The notes under the pieces are model-generated. The model was not told the origin of the DNA. It did no database searches and saw nothing but the letters and a program-made list of their open reading frames with translations. 64,000 nt of DNA from JBMNGW01 sp050950025 (GTDB lineage Bacteria; Spirochaetota; Spirochaetia; Sphaerochaetales; Sphaerochaetaceae): contig JBMNGW010000008.1 in NCBI GenBank assembly GCA_050950025.1, forward strand, positions 1 through 64,000, read 5' to 3'. The translations under genes were made by a program, and so were the position numbers. Of the stretch, positions 19,277 to 28,308 are shown one piece after another (the stretch's first letter is position 1; the number at the start of each line of letters is the position of its first letter).

Positions 19277-19730
19277 AGTTGAAGTTCTTTATGGAGATCT
19301 TGCCTACTCTCAGTTGGCCCCTGCCCATCTTGTTGTCCCTTTTTTGCAGAAGGTATTTGCTTTACAAGGCATTACTTCTGGAGAGGTAAGTGTCCTATTT
19401 GCCTCTGAATCTGTTATCAAAGAGATGAATATGCGCTTTCGCAATAAAAACGAAAGCACCGACATCCTCTCTTTTGTCCAAGAAGAAGATGATGGATTTC
19501 CGGTATTTGAGCAAAATCGGTATCTGGGTGATATTATCATCAGTTTAGAAGATGCTAAACGTAATTGCCAAAAGTGGGGTGTGGATGAGCAAGAGGAGCT
19601 CCAAAGACTTTTGATTCATGGCAGCTTACACCTAAACGGCTATGATCATCAGAGCAACGATTCACAAGAACCGATGCTCATCAGACAAGAACAGATGCTT
19701 AAGGAGTTACAAAAGGAGAATTGGGAGTGA
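19269..19730 (+). CDS. ybeY: Endoribonuclease YbeY (rRNA maturation factor)
   Basis: 153-aa zinc-dependent RNase acting in 16S rRNA 3'-end maturation and ribosome quality control. The zinc signature H-x3-H-x5-H is complete in IHGSLHLNGYDHQS. Upstream RNKNESTDILSF matches the family's conserved R-x-K-x3-TDVLSF pattern. Start is ATG 19269, which overlaps the pgpH stop; the frame extends upstream to 19200 only by overlap. The stop overlaps the tlyC GTG start (GTGA). Neighbours phoH and ybeY are a classic functional pair. Confidence 0.95.
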   Translation: MVEVEVLYGDLAYSQLAPAHLVVPFLQKVFALQGITSGEVSVLFASESVIKEMNMRFRNKNESTDILSFVQEEDDGFPVFEQNRYLGDIIISLEDAKRNCQKWGVDEQEELQRLLIHGSLHLNGYDHQSNDSQEPMLIRQEQMLKELQKENWE

Positions 19731-20508
19731 GCATTGGTAAAAGACTGAAACAGTGGTTCAGCGGCGAAGAAAAAGAGGCAAATCCCATTGCAACAGAGAC
19801 AGCACAAGAGCGTAAAAGCATGATTGAAGGTATTGAGGAGCTTAACGAAACGATTGTCAAGAGGTCATGGTTCCCCGCATTGATGTGATGTTTGTCCCCG
19901 ATGAGATTAGTTGGACTGAGCTTAAAGAGGTTATTTCGCATCAAGGCTTTTCCGCTATCCTGTTTATGCGAAGACCATCGACAATGTGGTGGGCATTCTC
20001 TATGTAAAAGATCTGTTAAGCCTAGATGATACTAATACCGAACAGTTTTCCGTAAAGAAGTATATGCGCAAGCCCTATTTTGTACCCGAAACCAAGCGCT
20101 TGGATGAATTGCTACGGGAGTTCAAAAAAAGGAAAGTTCATATTGCCATCGCTATTGATGAGTATGGCGGGTGTGTGGCATTGTCAGCATGGAGGACATT
20201 CTGGAAGTAATTGTCGGTGACATTCAGGATGAATTTGATGATGAAGATGATGACATTATTGAAATGGGGCAGGGATCTATTTATGTGATGCACGCACTGC
20301 TATTGATGAAGTAAATGAGCGACTTGCCTTAACATTACCCGAAGATGATTTTGAAACGTTGGGAGGGTTTGTTTTTGAACAGTTTGGCAGAATCCCTCAA
20401 AATCAAGAAAAAGTTGAATATAACGGGATGGATTTTGTTGTTCAGGAGATAGATGGCCATAAGATAAATCGGTGTGAAAATTGTTACAAAACGGATCTGA
20501 TTCGTTGA
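19727..20508 (+). pseudogene. tlyC: CorC/TlyC-like CBS-domain protein, frameshifted
   Basis: Protein of the HlyC/CorC family: an acidic N-terminus, two CBS domains and a C-terminal CorC_HlyC domain, without the DUF21 membrane part, as in E. coli CorC. Four one-base losses break it: at 19859 (caag for caaag), 19952 (tccgc for tcccgc), 20169 (ggg for gggg) and 20287 (gtgatg for gtggatg). Repaired, it reads ETIVKEVMVPRIDV, VGILYVKDLL, AIDEYGGVCGIVSMEDILEV and LPEDDFETLGGFVFEQFGR, about 261 aa. The GTG start overlaps the ybeY stop. All breaks are in runs of repeated bases, so assembly error is likelier than decay. The exact role is unclear: 'haemolysin' is a historical name and Co/Mg efflux support is the better guess. 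Confidence 0.85.
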
Positions 20509-20534
20509 CTCTATGTGTGCTTTATCGGTATATT
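20505..20534 (+). promoter_or_regulatory. Candidate gapA promoter
   Basis: TTGACT (20505-20510), 18-bp spacer, TATATT (20529-20534), a near-consensus sigma-70 pair. The -35 overlaps the TGA stop of tlyC. Transcription would start near 20541, about 29 bases before the gapA ATG. Confidence 0.6.
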
Positions 20535-20569
20535 GGTAGCGATACAAACCTACATATGGAGGATTTTAC

Positions 20570-21575
20570 ATGAAAATCGCTATCAATGGTTTCGGGCGCA
20601 TCGGAAGAAACGTCTTCAAAATTGCCCTGGAAGATAAGGACATTGAGATAGTGGCTATCAACGATTTGACTGATCCTAAAACACTTGCTCATCTGCTGAA
20701 ATACGATTCAACGTACGGAGTTTATCCCAAAAGCGTCTCGGTAAAAGAGAACGCCATTGTTGTTGACGGCAAAGAGATCAAGATTTTTGCAGTCCGCAGC
20801 CCTTCCGAGTTGCCTTGGAAAGAGTTGGGAGTTGACATTGCCATCGAATCTACCGGTGTTTTCACCACTGCTACTGGCCCAAAAGGGGGCTATAAAGACC
20901 ACATCACAGCAGGAGCCAAGAAAGTCATTCTTACTGTTCCTGCCAAAGACAAGATTGACCAGACCATCGTCTGTGGAGTCAACGATCACGAACTTGACAG
21001 AAGCCTTGAGGCTTTCTCGAATGCTTCTTGCACCACGAACTGTCTTGCTCCGTTGGCTAAAATCCTCAACGATGCTTTTGGCATTGAGCGGGGCTTAATG
21101 ACAACAGTCCACGCCTACACCAACGACCAGGTAATTCTTGACCAACCACACAAAGATTTGCGCCGAGCCCGCTCTGCTGGGTTGTCGATTATCCCCACCA
21201 CCACAGGGGCTGCCAAAGCAGTTGCCGAAGTTATTCCCTCACTGAAGGGTAAACTCAACGGCGGTGCTATGCGCGTTCCAGTGGCCACCGGTTCGATTGT
21301 CGACTTAACGGTATTGTTGGAAAAGATTGCTCGGTTGAAGAGCTGAATGCGGCTGTTAAAGCAGCAGCTGAAGGCGAATTGAAGGGCATTGTCGAATATA
21401 CTGAAGATCCCATCGTTTCAGCCGATGTGAAGGGGAATCACCACTCCACCATTTTTGATGCTGAGTTGACGATGAAAATGGGCCGAATTTCTTCAAAGTG
21501 ATGGCTTGGTATGACAACGAGATGGGATACTCCCACCGCGTAGTCGATTTGGCTAAGCTTCTAAACGCCCGCTAA
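20570..21575 (+). pseudogene. gapA: Glyceraldehyde-3-phosphate dehydrogenase, two frameshifts
   Basis: Glycolytic enzyme converting glyceraldehyde-3-phosphate, NAD and phosphate to 1,3-bisphosphoglycerate. NAD-binding start KIAINGFGRIGRNVFK; catalytic Cys in SNASCTTNCLAPLAK; TTVHAYTNDQ and PTTTGAAKAV follow. Two single-base losses break it: the A-run 21321-21324 (five A needed) and the G-run 21480-21482 (four G needed). Repaired, the tail reads AELTMKMGPNFFKVMAWYDNEMGYSHRVVDL, here split as MGPNFFKVMAWYDNE and MGYSHRVVDL, about 335 aa. GGAGG 7 bases before ATG. First gene of gapA-pgk-tpiA-secG. As a core glycolytic gene it is very unlikely to be truly inactive. Confidence 0.95.
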
Positions 21576-21593
21576 CAGATATGCTTCACTACA

Positions 21594-21620
21594 TTGATGC
21601 GCTTGATTCAAGCGCATCAA
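21594..21620. repeat. 27-bp palindrome between gapA and pgk
   Basis: Arms TTGATGCGCTTGA and TCAAGCGCATCAA are perfect 13-bp complements around a single central T. It starts 18 bases after the gapA stop and ends 21 bases before the pgk ATG. No T-run follows, so it is not a standard terminator. It may be an mRNA processing or stability hairpin that separates gapA from pgk expression, or a protein site. Confidence 0.6.
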
Positions 21621-21641
21621 TTGCATAAAGGGAATACCAAC

Positions 21642-22821
21642 ATGAATGTTACCACTGTCAAAGATCTCGATTTGAGGGGCAAGCGGGTACTTATCCGCGT
21701 AGATTTTAATGTGCCGGTAAAAGATGGGCACGGTTAGCGATGCCACTCGTATTATCAGCGCGTTGCCTACAATTAACTATATTCTTGAGCAAAGCGGCAC
21801 CTCGTTAATTGTCATGAGCCACTATGGTCGGCCCAAAGGGAAGAAAGACCCCGCTTTTTCCATGGCTCCTGTTGCTGCCGAATTTGAAAAACTGCTGGGC
21901 AAAAAGGTGTTGTTAGCTCCCGATGTAATTGGGCCCGAAGTTGAGGCAATGGTTGCTGCTTTACAACCTCAGCAAGTGTTGTTGCTGGAAAACGTCAGGT
22001 TTTACCCCCAAGAAGAGGCCAATGATCCCCAATTCGCCAAAACTCTGGCCAGTTATGCTGATGTTTATGTTAATGATGCCTTTGGAACAGCTCATAGAGC
22101 TCATGCTTCCACCGAAGGGGTAGCCCATTATCTTCCTTCGGCAGCCGGATTTCTCATTGAAAAAGAGGTTGCCTTTTTTGCACCGCTGTTGGAAACCCGG
22201 CCAAACCGTTTGTTGCCATTATAGGGGGCTCTAAAGTCTCTTCCAAAATTGGTGTGCTCAAATCATTGGTCAAAACATGTGATGCCATTGTCATCGGCGG
22301 AGCTATGCCTATACATTTTGAAAGTTCAAGGTCATACCATCGGTAAATCACTTTTGGAAGCCGATTATGAAGAAGTAGCCCGCTCTTTTTTAGAGGAAGC
22401 TCAAGCTCACAACGTTCAGGTTATTTTACCCGTTGATCATGTGGGAGCTGCTGATTTACGCCCGAAGCGACCCCGGTTGCCATCGATACCACCGACATCC
22501 CCGCTCATCTGATAGGCATGGATGTGGGGCCCAAAACACTTAAAGAGATTGCATCTGTAATTAAAACGGCTAAATCAGTAGTGTGGAACGGTCCGATGGG
22601 AGTATTTGAATTCCCCTCCTTTGCTAACGGTACTAAAGAGGTTGCCGCTATGGTAGCCGATTGTGACGGTATTACAGTCGTTGGGGAGGCGACTCGGTAG
22701 CAGCAGTGAACCAATTTAATTTTTCTGCTAAGATAGATCATGTATCAACGGAGGAGGTGCTTCTTTGGAATTTTTGGAAGGACGCCAACTGCCGGGAATC
22801 AAAGCATTGGAGAGAGCATAG
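21642..22821 (+). pseudogene. pgk: Phosphoglycerate kinase, seven indels
   Basis: Glycolytic kinase making ATP from 1,3-bisphosphoglycerate. Family motifs are clear: GKRVLIRVDFNVPV, SHYGRPKG, LENVRFYPQE, VNDAFGTAHRAHAST, VWNGPMGVFE. Seven single-base changes break it, all but one losses: an extra G at 21726-21728, then missing C near 22196, G at 22307, T at 22316-22319, T at 22455-22457, G at 22683-22686 and G at 22750. Repairing them gives a continuous protein of about 395 aa ending GIKALERA, right before tpiA. The density is the highest in the window. ATG has AAGGGA 9 bases upstream. Essential for glycolysis, so sequencing error is the preferred explanation. Confidence 0.95.
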
Positions 22822-23574
22822 ATGAGAGAAATCTGCATCGCCGGAAACTGGAAAATGAATTTAGGGCCCTTTGAGGGCGAAACACTGGTAAAAGAGTTGG
22901 CTAAGGCTGTGGAAGGAGCCTCTGTGCGTGTGATTGTTGCTCCGCCTTTTGTAACTATTGCTCCTGTGGCAAAAACACTGAAAAGCTCATTTATTGAAGT
23001 GGCGGCTCAGAATATGGCCAACAAAGAGAGCGGCGCTTACACAGGCGAAGTTTCGGCCCAGATGATTAAGGAAGCAGGAGCAACACTAGTCATTCTTGGT
23101 CATTCAGAGCGGCGTACTATCTACGGTGAAACGAATCAAATCATTAATGAGAAAGTCTTGTTAGCTTTGAAAGAGGGACTTGAAGTCATTCTTTGCGTTG
23201 GTGAAACCCTAGAAGAGAGAGAAGGGGGGAAGCTTGAAGAGGTCCTTTTGACCCAAGTACATCAAGGCTTAAAAGATGTGGCAGCTTCACAGATGAAAGA
23301 TGTGATTATTGCTTATGAGCCGGTATGGGCTATTGGCACCGGAAAAACAGCCACTTCTGAAGATGCCAACAACGCTCATAAATTTATCCGCAGCGAGGTA
23401 GAGAAACTCTACGGCAAAACAGTTGCAGAATCGCTGATTATACAGTATGGTGGTTCAGTAAAACCGTCGAATGCAAAAGAGCTTATGGCAATGGAACATA
23501 TCGATGGTGCTTTGGTGGGAGGCGCTTCTTTGAGCGTTGATCAATTCGTCCCCATCGTGCTTTACAACCACTAA
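22822..23574 (+). CDS. tpiA: Triosephosphate isomerase
   Basis: Interconverts dihydroxyacetone phosphate and glyceraldehyde-3-phosphate (250 aa, TIM barrel). Visible: the substrate lysine in GNWKMN, the electrophile His in LGHSERR, the catalytic Glu in IAYEPVWAIGTGKTAT (the flexible loop follows) and the phosphate loops YGGSVKP and GALVGGASL. It starts immediately after the pgk TAG, with GGAGAG in the end of pgk. Intact, in contrast to its two broken upstream neighbours. Confidence 0.98.
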   Translation: MREICIAGNWKMNLGPFEGETLVKELAKAVEGASVRVIVAPPFVTIAPVAKTLKSSFIEVAAQNMANKESGAYTGEVSAQMIKEAGATLVILGHSERRTIYGETNQIINEKVLLALKEGLEVILCVGETLEEREGGKLEEVLLTQVHQGLKDVAASQMKDVIIAYEPVWAIGTGKTATSEDANNAHKFIRSEVEKLYGKTVAESLIIQYGGSVKPSNAKELMAMEHIDGALVGGASLSVDQFVPIVLYNH

Positions 23575-23589
23575 TTTGGAGTAAGCTCA

Positions 23590-23906
23590 ATGAGTGTTAT
23601 TAGCGTCATTCTTTTAATCCTGTTCATTATTGCCAGCCTGTTGCTTATCTTTATGGTCGCTATTCAGACCGAATCGGGAACCGGTTTGGGAGGAATTTTC
23701 GGCGGCGGCAGCGATTCGACATTCGGGGCCCAGTCGGGAAAGGTTCTTAACAAAATTACGGCGATACTAGGAACTGCCTTTTTATTGTTTGCCATCTTAA
23801 TGGCAGTCATAATAAGACCCCCTCGACCGACACGCTGCTTGACTCAGTTACTGTCGAGCAGGTGGAGCAAACCGGACAGTGGTGGAACACAACCGCAGCA
23901 GAGTAG
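23590..23906 (+). pseudogene. secG: Preprotein translocase subunit SecG, one frameshift
   Basis: Small membrane partner of SecYE. First helix ISVILLILFIIASLLLIFMV (one membrane span), the typical loop GLGGIFGGGSDSTFGAQSGK, then the second helix LNKITAILGTAFLLFAILMA. Right after it a lost A near 23810 shifts the frame; with it the tail reads INKTPSTDTLLDSV and ends at TAG 23904, about 105 aa. GGAG lies before the ATG. It is linked to tpiA by a 15-base gap, an arrangement common in bacteria, and is followed by a terminator. Confidence 0.92.
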
Positions 23907-23940
23907 CGTTTGTCCATTGCTATGATCTCGTAGGGGAAGT

Positions 23941-23970
23941 GACCGCCTGTTCGCTGTGCGGTCTTTCTCT
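23941..23970 (+). terminator. Terminator after secG
   Basis: GACCGC (23941-23946) pairs with GCGGTC (23958-23963), loop 11 bases, followed by TTTCTCTT. It lies 34 bases after the repaired secG stop and closes the gapA-pgk-tpiA-secG group. Confidence 0.6.
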
Positions 23971-23987
23971 TATGATGTAGGTAGTGC

Positions 23988-24401
23988 ATGAGAGTATGTA
24001 TCGTTTATCAATTCAACAAACCCACAAACCGGTCCAAAGAGCTTCTTGCTTCTTTGAAGTCTGGTTTTATCTCTCAAGGCCACCAGATTACCTCTATTGA
24101 TGCCGTATCGCAAAAAGGTACTATTATTTCCCACTATGACTACCTTATTCTGCTCAGTTCTGCCACTACTTGGTGGGGTGCAGCTGTTTCAGAACACATC
24201 AGCTCCTTTTTGCAGCAAGCGGGCTCTATAGGGGGAAAACGGTGTAGTGCTTTTGTGCAAAAAAAAGGGCTCAGAGGGAACAAGACGCTTCAGAATGTAA
24301 TGAAAGTGATGGAAAAAGAGGGCTTGTTTATCACCTACAGCGATATTTTAGAAAATCCTTCCCATGCCTTAAGTGTGGGTAAACGATTGCAGATTCAGTA
24401 G
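23988..24401 (+). CDS. Hypothetical protein, possibly flavodoxin-like fold
   Basis: 137-aa soluble protein I do not recognise. It starts with a strand (RVCIVYQF) followed by an S/T-rich loop and helix, and has a second strand DYLILLSSATTWWG near residue 50. That alternation, and the loop after the first strand, recall flavodoxin-fold proteins. The FMN-binding T-x-T-G-x-T loop is not evident (it reads NKPTNRSKE). No signal peptide. The ATG follows AGG by 6 bases, just after the secG terminator. It is 17 bases from the foldase gene downstream, so they may be co-transcribed. Confidence 0.55.
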   Translation: MRVCIVYQFNKPTNRSKELLASLKSGFISQGHQITSIDAVSQKGTIISHYDYLILLSSATTWWGAAVSEHISSFLQQAGSIGGKRCSAFVQKKGLRGNKTLQNVMKVMEKEGLFITYSDILENPSHALSVGKRLQIQ

Positions 24402-24418
24402 ATGAGGAGTGTTTGTCC

Positions 24419-25471
24419 ATGAAAAAATCGATTTTGATTGTCGTCATCATACTTATGTTGAGCCCGTTAGTGGCCTTTGGAGCCGATGCAATCAGTACTC
24501 CGGTAGCTACTGTGAACCTGATTCGTCAGAAAGTTATCACCACCCAACAGCTGAATCAAAAACTGGCCGAATACCAAGCCGAAGCTAAAGCTGCCGGTTC
24601 AAGTGAAATTATTACTCAAGCCGATGTCCTTCAGATTATGATCAACGACGAGTTGGTACTTCAAGGAGCAGAGCGGGATGGGTTTTTAGTAAGCGACTCT
24701 CAAGTTAATCAAATGATAGCTCAACAGCGCGCCTATTTGGAGCAACAGGTAGGTAAAGCCGTGACCGATCAACAATTTGAAGCGTTTATTAAAAATACCT
24801 ACAATCTCGATTTGCAACAGTTTAAACAGAGCATGAAAGAGACGGCCATTGTCGATTCGTATGTTAGAGGCAAAATGGCTGCCGAGCTAAACCTGTATGA
24901 TAAACCCACAGAAGCCCAAATTAATGAGTTTTTTAGGGCTAATCGCAGCAGATTTATGAACCCAGAATTGGTGCGACTTTCCCATATTTTTATGCCGTTT
25001 ACCGATTCTGATAAAGCCGAGATTAAAAAACAGATGGATCAAGTTGCCCGGTATCTGCGCTATGACACCTACACCTTTGAAGAACTTGTTCCCAAATATT
25101 CGCAAGACAAAGATTCGGTTGGTCGCGGTGGAGACATTGGTTGGCTCGCCTATGATGATGAGCAGATGCGCTCTTATTTAGGTCCCCAATTTTTTGAAGC
25201 CGTGTTTGCCTTACAATTAGGAAAGCCTTCAGCAGTGCTGGAATCAAATGGTGGTTATCATATTGTGAAAGTTACGACTCATACCGAACCACGACTGTTG
25301 GGATTAACTGATTATATTAACCCCGATTCTAAAGTCACTGTTAAATCGTATATTGAACAAACACTTACTTCGCGCAATCAACAAAATGCGTATCTCAAAG
25401 CAATTGAAAAACTGGTGCTGCAATTACGGCAAAGTGCAACCATTACCAATTTACTGGGAGAACAAGGATGA
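24419..25471 (+). CDS. Periplasmic peptidyl-prolyl isomerase, SurA/PrsA-like
   Basis: 350-aa exported foldase for outer-membrane or secreted proteins. Signal peptide KKSILIVVIILMLSPLVAF with likely cleavage after FGA. Residues about 30-165 form a SurA-like N-terminal helical domain (QLNQKLAEYQAEAKA). A parvulin (rotamase) domain covers about 180-285: VRLSHIFMPF, YSQDKDSVGRGGDIGWL, FEAVFALQLGKPSAVLES, GYHIVKV. The ATG at 24419 has GAGGAG 9 bases upstream; a TTG two codons earlier is less likely. No lipobox Cys, so it is periplasmic rather than a PrsA lipoprotein. The stop overlaps nusB by 4 bases. Confidence 0.85.
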   Translation: MKKSILIVVIILMLSPLVAFGADAISTPVATVNLIRQKVITTQQLNQKLAEYQAEAKAAGSSEIITQADVLQIMINDELVLQGAERDGFLVSDSQVNQMIAQQRAYLEQQVGKAVTDQQFEAFIKNTYNLDLQQFKQSMKETAIVDSYVRGKMAAELNLYDKPTEAQINEFFRANRSRFMNPELVRLSHIFMPFTDSDKAEIKKQMDQVARYLRYDTYTFEELVPKYSQDKDSVGRGGDIGWLAYDDEQMRSYLGPQFFEAVFALQLGKPSAVLESNGGYHIVKVTTHTEPRLLGLTDYINPDSKVTVKSYIEQTLTSRNQQNAYLKAIEKLVLQLRQSATITNLLGEQG

Positions 25472-25917
25472 AAGGACGCCATCAGGCACGGGAACTAGCT
25501 CTTTCTACCCTCTATGCTCTTGATTTTAACCAACAGCTGCTGCCTAAGACCACTATGGTCGACATCCCTACACTTACTGAGGCGGAAAAAGAGAAAATAG
25601 ATCCCGATACCCTGTTGTTTGCCCGTTACATCATAGCCGGCACCATTGAGCATCTTAAAGAGATAGATGAGTGGATTAGTCGCTTTTCCATTAACCGGCC
25701 GCTTGAGAAAATAGATCTCATCGACCGTAATATTCTCAGACTCAGCCTCTTTTCTTTTTTATACATGCCCGATATTCACCACCATGTTATTATCACTGAA
25801 GCGGTCATGCTTAGCCAGGAATATAGCCGTGAAGTGAACTATAAGTTCATTAACGGCATCCTCGATTCAATAGGCAAGGAAATCCATGATAACCCTCAAA
25901 ACCGAAGAACAGATTAA
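25468..25917 (+). CDS. nusB: Transcription antitermination factor NusB
   Basis: 149-aa helical RNA-binding protein acting in rRNA antitermination with NusE (S10). Family start KGRHQARELALSTLYALDF and the late motif VIITEAVMLSQEYS then YKFINGILDSI are clear. Start ATG overlaps the foldase stop (ATGA). The end overlaps the map gene by 32 bases, suggesting coupled translation. Length is normal. Confidence 0.93.
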   Translation: MKGRHQARELALSTLYALDFNQQLLPKTTMVDIPTLTEAEKEKIDPDTLLFARYIIAGTIEHLKEIDEWISRFSINRPLEKIDLIDRNILRLSLFSFLYMPDIHHHVIITEAVMLSQEYSREVNYKFINGILDSIGKEIHDNPQNRRTD

Positions 25918-26641
25918 GCGCATTGGCGAATCGTGTCGTCTGTTAGCTCAACTGCACGCACAATTAGACGGCTATATTGAAGCAGGGATGACGACTAAAG
26001 AAGTCGATGCCTACTGCTATGATTTTATCGTCGGCGTTGGCGGCAGGCCCGCTTTTTTGAATTATATGGGGTTTCCTGCTTCCGCTTGTATCTCCATCAA
26101 CGAAGAGATTATTCATGGCATTCCCTCTTCTCGTGTGATTAAAGAGGGAGATTTAGTCAGCATCGATTTAGGGATCGATTTAAATGGGTATTTTAGCGAT
26201 GCTGCCAAAACGTACATTATTGGCAAAGCACCAGCGGAACATGTAAAGTTGGTTGAAACCACTTACCAATGCCTAATGGAAGGCATTGAAGGAGCACGTC
26301 AACCCAATGCCCGCATCCACGACATTTCGGCTCCCATTTTTAATTTGGCCGACTCACATGGCTATGGGGTGGTACGTGATTACTGCGGACACGGAGTGGG
26401 ATTGGCAGTTCATGAAGATCCCCAAGTCCCCAATTATGTGGGGGCACGCTCGGCTAATCCACGGCTAAGGGTAGGGATGGTCTTGGCAATTGAGCCGATG
26501 ATTAACTTGGGAACGAAAAATATTAAACATTTATCAGATGGCTGGACTGTGGTAACTGCCGATGGCAAACCTTCGGCCCATTTTGAACACACCATCGCCG
26601 TAACAGAAGAAGGAGTCAAGATATTGACTCAGTTGGACTAA
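25886..26641 (+). CDS. map: Methionine aminopeptidase, type I
   Basis: Removes the initiator Met from nascent proteins (251 aa, pita-bread fold, two metal ions). Metal ligands are visible in VSIDLGIDLNGYFSDAAKT (two Asp), CGHGVGLAVHEDP (His), MVLAIEPMIN (Glu) and FEHTIAVTEEG (Glu). The substrate His lies in INEEIIHGIPS. No N-terminal zinc-finger extension. The ATG is inside the end of nusB with AAGGAA 6 bases upstream. Confidence 0.96.
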   Translation: MITLKTEEQIKRIGESCRLLAQLHAQLDGYIEAGMTTKEVDAYCYDFIVGVGGRPAFLNYMGFPASACISINEEIIHGIPSSRVIKEGDLVSIDLGIDLNGYFSDAAKTYIIGKAPAEHVKLVETTYQCLMEGIEGARQPNARIHDISAPIFNLADSHGYGVVRDYCGHGVGLAVHEDPQVPNYVGARSANPRLRVGMVLAIEPMINLGTKNIKHLSDGWTVVTADGKPSAHFEHTIAVTEEGVKILTQLD

Positions 26642-26657
26642 CAAGAGAGGATGGGCA

Positions 26658-27272
26658 ATGGAAAAAGAATTTATCAGTCCTGAAATGCTAAGAGACTCTG
26701 CTTTAAAATTGGTGCATAAAATGCACAAAGAAGATGGCTTTGTCCCCGACATCATTTATGTATCACTTAGAGGCGGAGCTTATATGGGCAATGTCTTCAG
26801 TGAATATTACAAACTGATTCGCAAGCAAGCCAATGAAAGACCTGTCTTTTATGCAGCTGTGGTAGCCCGCAGTTATGAAAACATGAGAATGGAATCGGAA
26901 GTCCGTATAGACGGGTGGACATATTCTCCCGAGTTTTTACGTAACGGCGATAAAGTACTCATCGTTGACGACATTTTTGATACAGGCAAAACAGTCAACG
27001 CCCTTGTGGGTGTTATTTTGGCCAAAGGCATCCCCCTAGAAGACATTAAAGTCGCTGTATTTGACTACAAAATAGCCAACTACAAACATGAGGAACGCCT
27101 CCCAATCCAACCCGATTATTACTGTCGTAAGCACGTGTTAAACTCTGAAGAGGACGAGACTTGGATCCATTATATGAATCATGAATTCATCGGCCTTACC
27201 AGTGAAGAAATTGATCAGCAATACACCGATCCAGAGGTGCGCACCATCCTTCACCAAGCACGTTGTGACTAA
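26658..27272 (+). CDS. Purine-type phosphoribosyltransferase
   Basis: 204-aa type I phosphoribosyltransferase. The PRPP loop VLIVDDIFDTGKTV is near residue 110 and the pyrophosphate loop VSLRGGAYMGN near residue 35. It resembles hypoxanthine/xanthine salvage enzymes more than orotate or adenine types, but base specificity cannot be fixed by eye. GAGAGGATGG precedes the ATG; it lies 16 bases after map. A hairpin shared with the minus-strand lipoprotein gene follows its stop. Confidence 0.75.
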   Translation: MEKEFISPEMLRDSALKLVHKMHKEDGFVPDIIYVSLRGGAYMGNVFSEYYKLIRKQANERPVFYAAVVARSYENMRMESEVRIDGWTYSPEFLRNGDKVLIVDDIFDTGKTVNALVGVILAKGIPLEDIKVAVFDYKIANYKHEERLPIQPDYYCRKHVLNSEEDETWIHYMNHEFIGLTSEEIDQQYTDPEVRTILHQARCD

Positions 27273-27276
27273 AAAG

Positions 27277-27300
27277 AAGCCGCCTCTAATGAAGCGGCTT
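27277..27300. terminator. Convergent terminator hairpin
   Basis: AAGCCGC (27277-27283) and GCGGCTT (27294-27300) with a 10-base loop. On the minus strand it is followed by CTTTTTAG, a proper T-run for the lipoprotein gene; on the plus strand no T-run follows, so it terminates the phosphoribosyltransferase transcript less strongly. Confidence 0.7.
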
Positions 27301-27304
27301 ACCA

Positions 27305-28306
27305 TTAAAGTAAATCAGTTAAAGGTTTCTCAAACAGCCCATTGGCCATAGTGCCAATAAAGATAGAACTACTATCAACAAAATAGCTTTTCACCCGTTT
27401 ATTCTTTAAAAACGTTGCCAGTTCAGAAGTATCTTTAGAAACAGAACCAGTTGAAATCTCAACCTTATACAACACATTATTAGCATCTTGCAGGTAAAGA
27501 TAATCACCATGTACAAACGAAGGATAAGCCATCTTAGGATCGTTCAACGATAAAGTAGTAGCAGATTTTGAAAATCCTGTAGCACTGTAGTGCCATGCCA
27601 CACCGACCCATCAGCAGCAATTGCCACAATGTGGTTCCACTTTCTCCCATGGCAACTAATTGTGAGCCAGTTGAGATACCGGAAGTTCCATCGTAATTTC
27701 TCATCTGTTAAGATAATGGACATAGTTTGAAGAACCTGATGATTTACCGCTAACAATAAAGTTAGTGAGAACTGGCAATCAATAGGGGGGGGTAGGTACT
27801 GGTGAATTGGGTAGCATATGTTGCTTTCTCTGTATCTAATCCGGAAGTGTTACTTTTTGACAGTGAATTCATTTTCGTTGGTATTATCTTGAACCAACAT
27901 TAACTGAGCTTGAGTTGCTGTGCTTCGGATGCGAGCTTCTGTTTTATTTTCGTGGGTTGTACCGTCAAAGGTATACACACTATTCTCTTCTCCCTCATTA
28001 GCTCTGGTGGCATAAATTAAGGTTGAGCCGACTAGGGTGTAATGGTAGGGGGGGAGGCCTGAGGTGGCTGGGTTTTTGGGTACAGCTGTTCTGCTTAAGG
28101 TGGGGTGTCGTATTGCTGAAATCCTCCGGCACTGGTGTAGGCCCAAAGAGTTGGTCTTTCGATGCCGATGATATCAATGGAGCCTAAGTTAACTTTGGGT
28201 ACGATTGACTGATAGTTTTGAAGATGCCTTCATTTTCGGTGTTACAGCTGGTGAGAATGAGAATCAGAAGGAGCAGTGTGAGAATAATACGGAGTTTTTG
28301 TTTCAT
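27305..28306 (-). pseudogene. Lipoprotein of unknown function, multiply frameshifted
   Basis: Starts ATG 28306 behind GGAG (8-base gap) with a classical lipoprotein signal: KQKLRIILTLLLLILILTSC, lipid Cys at residue 21. After about 40 codons the frame breaks, and fragments continue in other frames at about 28146-27850, 27756-27544 and 27601-27305. These carry repeated strand-like units such as GDYLYLQDANNVLYKVEIS and DGSVWHYSATGF, which recall a beta-propeller or sensor-like repeat protein. At least three or four indels would be needed to restore about 330 aa. G/C-runs (ggggggg near 27786 and 28049) are probable error sites. No function assigned. Confidence 0.6.
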
Positions 28307-28308
28307 GG

